This document shows, in pieces, positions 61,041 to 64,000 of a stretch of DNA of 64,000 bases. The stretch comes from Cichorium intybus. Lineage: Eukaryota > Streptophyta > Magnoliopsida > Asterales > Asteraceae. A program made the position numbers and the translations under genes. How positions within the stretch are numbered: the first letter of the stretch is position 1; every line of letters starts with the position of its first letter. The stretch lies in contig CM042013.1 in NCBI GenBank assembly GCA_023525715.1, positions 77,173,494 through 77,237,493 on the forward strand, written 5' to 3'. The notes below the pieces were generated by a model. That model was not told where the DNA came from. It was given only the letters and a program-made list of their open reading frames with translations, and did no database searches.

Positions 61041-62229
61041 GAATTTTTTATTTATTTTTAACAATAATCAGACCAAACAATGGAAAAAAATCTGAAAAGA
61101 TAAGGGAGATATCAAGTAGGTATTAGCACGAGAAGAAGATCTGGGAAGCAGCAATTAAGGAGTTAATAGACAAAATAACTGTAATTAACTACCATTTCAA
61201 AATTTATTATTAAAACTAGATTTTTAATCCAAGTAAAATTTTTATAACAAAATTTTTACTGTTATTTATAATTTAGGTGTTGAAGCAAGACCATTATAAG
61301 TTATCTCGCGAAGCACATGAATGTGTTGACTCGGTTCCTGATCTAGAAAATATGGTTTATGCGGTTCAAGCTTTTGGTACGTCTTTTCAAAGTGCATGAA
61401 ATAGCAACGTACTTTCATATTTGTGTATTATAGCATCCTACTTCAATTTTCTTTTACAGCATTGTACTTTTGTTTTTCTTTTCTTATTAAGGCATTGTAT
61501 TATAAAAAAATCTATGCAATTGTGACAATTTACTTTCAAATTTTTTTTTCTTATGACATTATACATTGAAAATTTTATAAAGTTGTAATAGAAAGACATA
61601 GAAGTAGGATGGTATAATAAACAATTCAATAAAACTACATTGCTATTTCTTGCATTTAACATTTTGTTGATATGTTATTGTTTTGCAGTTGTAATGTGTG
61701 AGGATCTTAAAATGAAATACAGTGAAGAACAAGTGAATCTGATGCTGCAAAAATCACACTTTTTGCCATAAAGCAAAAACTAAAAACCGAAGCATCACAT
61801 CACATTCATGAGGTTAGTACTTAGTATATAAATCAATATTTTCACCATATCATACCTCTTCAACTTTTCAAGTAATGTTTTTAATTTTTTTTTATCTAGG
61901 ATAAACCTTTTTGCAAGTCTATTCTAGTTGAATATGCTGTAAGCAGGTTAGAGACCTTGAAGAAAAATTGCAAACACAAGTTCAAGAATCAAGATTTTAC
62001 TCCAATACCCTTCAACAGAAGGTCAATTAGAAATCAAATTCCCGAGAAATGTATTACTTAAATTGATATAAAAAGTTTTATTTTATATATATATTTTTCA
62101 GATTGATGAACTTGAAAGGAAGATGAAAGAACAAGAACATGATTCCGATTCCAGCTTACTCCATCAAAAGGTCAAACTTTCTATTATCATCAGTTACTGT
62201 TTCCACTAATTTCTTGAAAAAATATTTTT

Positions 62230-62581
62230 GAGTAAATTACATTTTGGTCCCTGAGTTTAGCCAATTTTTGCAATTTTGGTCCCAAGAAGCATTCTCTTGC
62301 AATTTTGCAAGTTGTTTTGGGTGGGTTTTTGTAACGTTTTTGGTCCATGAGTAGCCGATTTTGCAATTTTGGTCCTTATTTGGGTTTTTTTTAACATTTT
62401 TGGTCCCTGTTCCAAGTAATATCACTATATTTTTGGGACAAAAATTGCAAAAATCAGCTATACTCGAGGACCTAAATTAGTCATTTTACTTTGAACATGT
62501 ACCAAAACCGTTACAAAAACCTCAAATAAGGACCAAATTTGCAAAATCAACTATACTCAGGGACCAAAATTATAATTTAAC
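62230..62581. mobile_element. Small MULE-like element M4 in KIN-14 intron
   Basis: It starts GAGTAAATTACATTTTGGTC at 62230 and closes with GGGACCAAAATTATAATTTAAC at 62581 (inverted, imperfect). The flanking 9-mers AATATTTTT and TATATTTTT agree at 8 of 9 positions. The interior is built of repeated GGACCAAAATTGCAAA-type text. Confidence 0.65.
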
Positions 62582-63265
62582 TATATTTTTCTTACAATTG
62601 CAGATTAAGGAGCTTGAAGAGAAGCTTAAAGAGCAAGATGAATCAAAGAACGAGGGTGAAGAACGTATTTTAAAGAGTAGCATTTACAAGTAACTCCTTT
62701 TGTTATGCTTCAAAGTAGGATGTTATATTTTATTTATTCCAAAATGGGTCGCTAGACTTCTTAAATATAAATTAATCACAATATTATTACCCCATGTGTT
62801 AGTGACAATATTATTTTGGATTCGTTTCAGGTTACTGATAACATTTCCATGGTTCGTAATAACTCTCCTCTAGAAAATCAAAGATCAACATCTGAAAGCC
62901 ATAACAACAATGGTAATTACTTTCAACTCAGATTACCAAGTTATGTTTTTATATGTGTCATGGTTGTTAGCTAATCTTACATGCTTTTTATGTGATGTCT
63001 CATATGATAGGCAATTGTTCATAAATTGGATCAACAAGAGAATGCAATGTTCATATGGAATTATGTTTCGTGTTTCTTCTCCAACGACTAGTTACTTTGG
63101 TAGATTTATGTTTTGAGGGCTATTGGTACAACATTGAGATTTATGAAACATTATGAAGACATTAGTGTTTAAATATTGGCAATATTGTTGTTAGACGATT
63201 AAACTTTTATTTTAATCAAGGATATTGTGTTTTTCATTTATTATATTTGTGTATTGAGCCTAATC

Positions 63266-63387
<122 letters not shown>

Positions 63388-64000
63388 ACTTTTTGTGGTA
63401 AAAAAATGTGTGCTAAAAGCATGTAAATGTCATTTATTTTACTAAATGTATAGCGGCATAAAAAAATGTCACTAAAACTATTGAAATGATTTTTATTGTA
63501 GCTAGCATATAGTGACATAAAAAAGTGCCACTAAAACCCAAAAATTTGTAGCGGCACATAAAAAAGTGCCACTAAAACCCAAAAATTTGTAGTAGCATAT
63601 AAAAAAAGTGTCACTAAAACATATAAAAAAACTGTCATTAAAACATATAAAAAAAGTGCCACTAAAACCCAAAAATTTGTAGTGGCATATAAAAAAAGTG
63701 CCACTAAAACTCGAAAATCCTGCAGCGACACAACAAAAAAGTGCCACTAAAAGTTTTTAGTGGCAGCGCTTATAGTATCACTTTTTTTTTGTGTCGCTGA
63801 TTCCCAAGAGGGCTTTTAGTGGCACTTTTCCAGGATTTAGTGGCACTTTTTGTGTGCCACTAAATGTCATTTTATTTATAGTGCCCCTTGAAATGATAAA
63901 ACTTGAAATGAGTAACGGGTTTGGATGGTGTACACGCTTGCGTGTAAGTCGAATTTACGTATAATTTGGGAAATATAACCATAATAAATTATAATAATAA

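Larger units (their letters stand above)
60360..62912 (+). pseudogene. Captured KIN-14 kinesin stalk/tail fragment, motor missing
   Basis: Exons near 60360-60434, 60510-60691, 61278-61377, 61689-61770, 61948-62020, 62101-62170, 62605-62690 and 62832-62912. They read EKYEKKIQELTSQCQSKT, stop, ECYQAWMDLTAATEQLEKFQ and MELDNKF; LKQDHYKLSREAHECVDSVP and DLENMVYAVQAF; MCEDLKMKYSEEQ; then QVRDLEEKLQTQVQES and IKELEEKLKEQDESK coiled coils. The first blocks match the stalk of plant minus-end KIN-14 kinesins just before the motor, and the last match the coiled-coil tail after it. The whole motor domain, with the P-loop, is missing between them. A TAA (60588-60590) interrupts the stalk. Confidence 0.85.

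Noticed and set aside
63502..63747. 81-codon repetitive minus-strand frame
   Set aside because: It is the translation of CACTA-E subterminal GTGCCACTAAA repeats.

Overview
This is AT-rich nuclear DNA from a flowering plant, almost certainly a eudicot. The daisy family is my guess from repeat style, not a demonstration. The plant evidence is CACTA, Helitron, Mutator-like (MULE), Ty1-copia, TRIM and SINE elements, plus fragments of plant-specific genes (XLG G protein, TPC1 channel, plastid PFK5 and DXS, a thylakoid lumen protein, KIN-14 kinesin). I see no intact host gene. The only long intact reading frame is a CACTA transposase. The window is a nest of transposons, many carrying broken pieces of host genes.

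Layout. 1-162: end of a Helitron. About 300-17318: an old, decayed minus-strand CACTA element (CACTA-A). It is interrupted by a tRNA-derived SINE (1832-1975, 13-bp target duplication), a MULE (M1, 2527-5904, perfect 9-bp duplication) that holds a G/C-rich foldback, and a minus-strand copia element (7655-15337) inserted in the transposase gene. 17319-18787: unassigned, with a decayed CACTA end. 18788-25258: six tandem copies of a ~750-bp unit with dimeric higher-order structure. The first copy carries a Pack-MULE (M2, 19349-21117), and its neighbours preserve the exact empty site.

26088-47389: a probable plus-strand Helitron (H1) carrying, in order and in one orientation, fragments of PFK5, XLG, UFD2/E4 and DXS genes with introns. 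H1 was later hit by a minus-strand Helitron (H2, 26269-29683), a 480-bp Helitron (31161-31640) that splits an XLG exon cleanly, a small MULE-like element in an XLG intron, and a complete 10.1-kb CACTA element (CACTA-B, 37218-47325, duplication AGT). CACTA-B encodes an apparently intact ~1092-aa TNP2 transposase and a second multi-exon protein that ends in a C48 (Ulp1-like) domain lacking its expected catalytic His and Cys. It also holds a formin FH2 fragment.

47688-51021: minus-strand Helitron H3 with fragments of TPC1 and a thylakoid lumenal 15-kDa protein gene. 51157-56501: CACTA-C (duplication CTC), with a large palindrome and a 287-bp tandem duplication. 56986 to beyond the window: CACTA-D, related to CACTA-C but inverted. 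Nested in it, 57825-63883 is CACTA-E (duplication CCC), which carries a KIN-14 kinesin fragment without motor domain, a TRIM-like retroelement and small MULE-like inserts.

The biology is therefore transposon biology: transposase genes, terminal repeats and captured exons. Gene identities come from recognising conserved peptides, not from database searches. Exon limits are read from splice consensus and conservation and are approximate.
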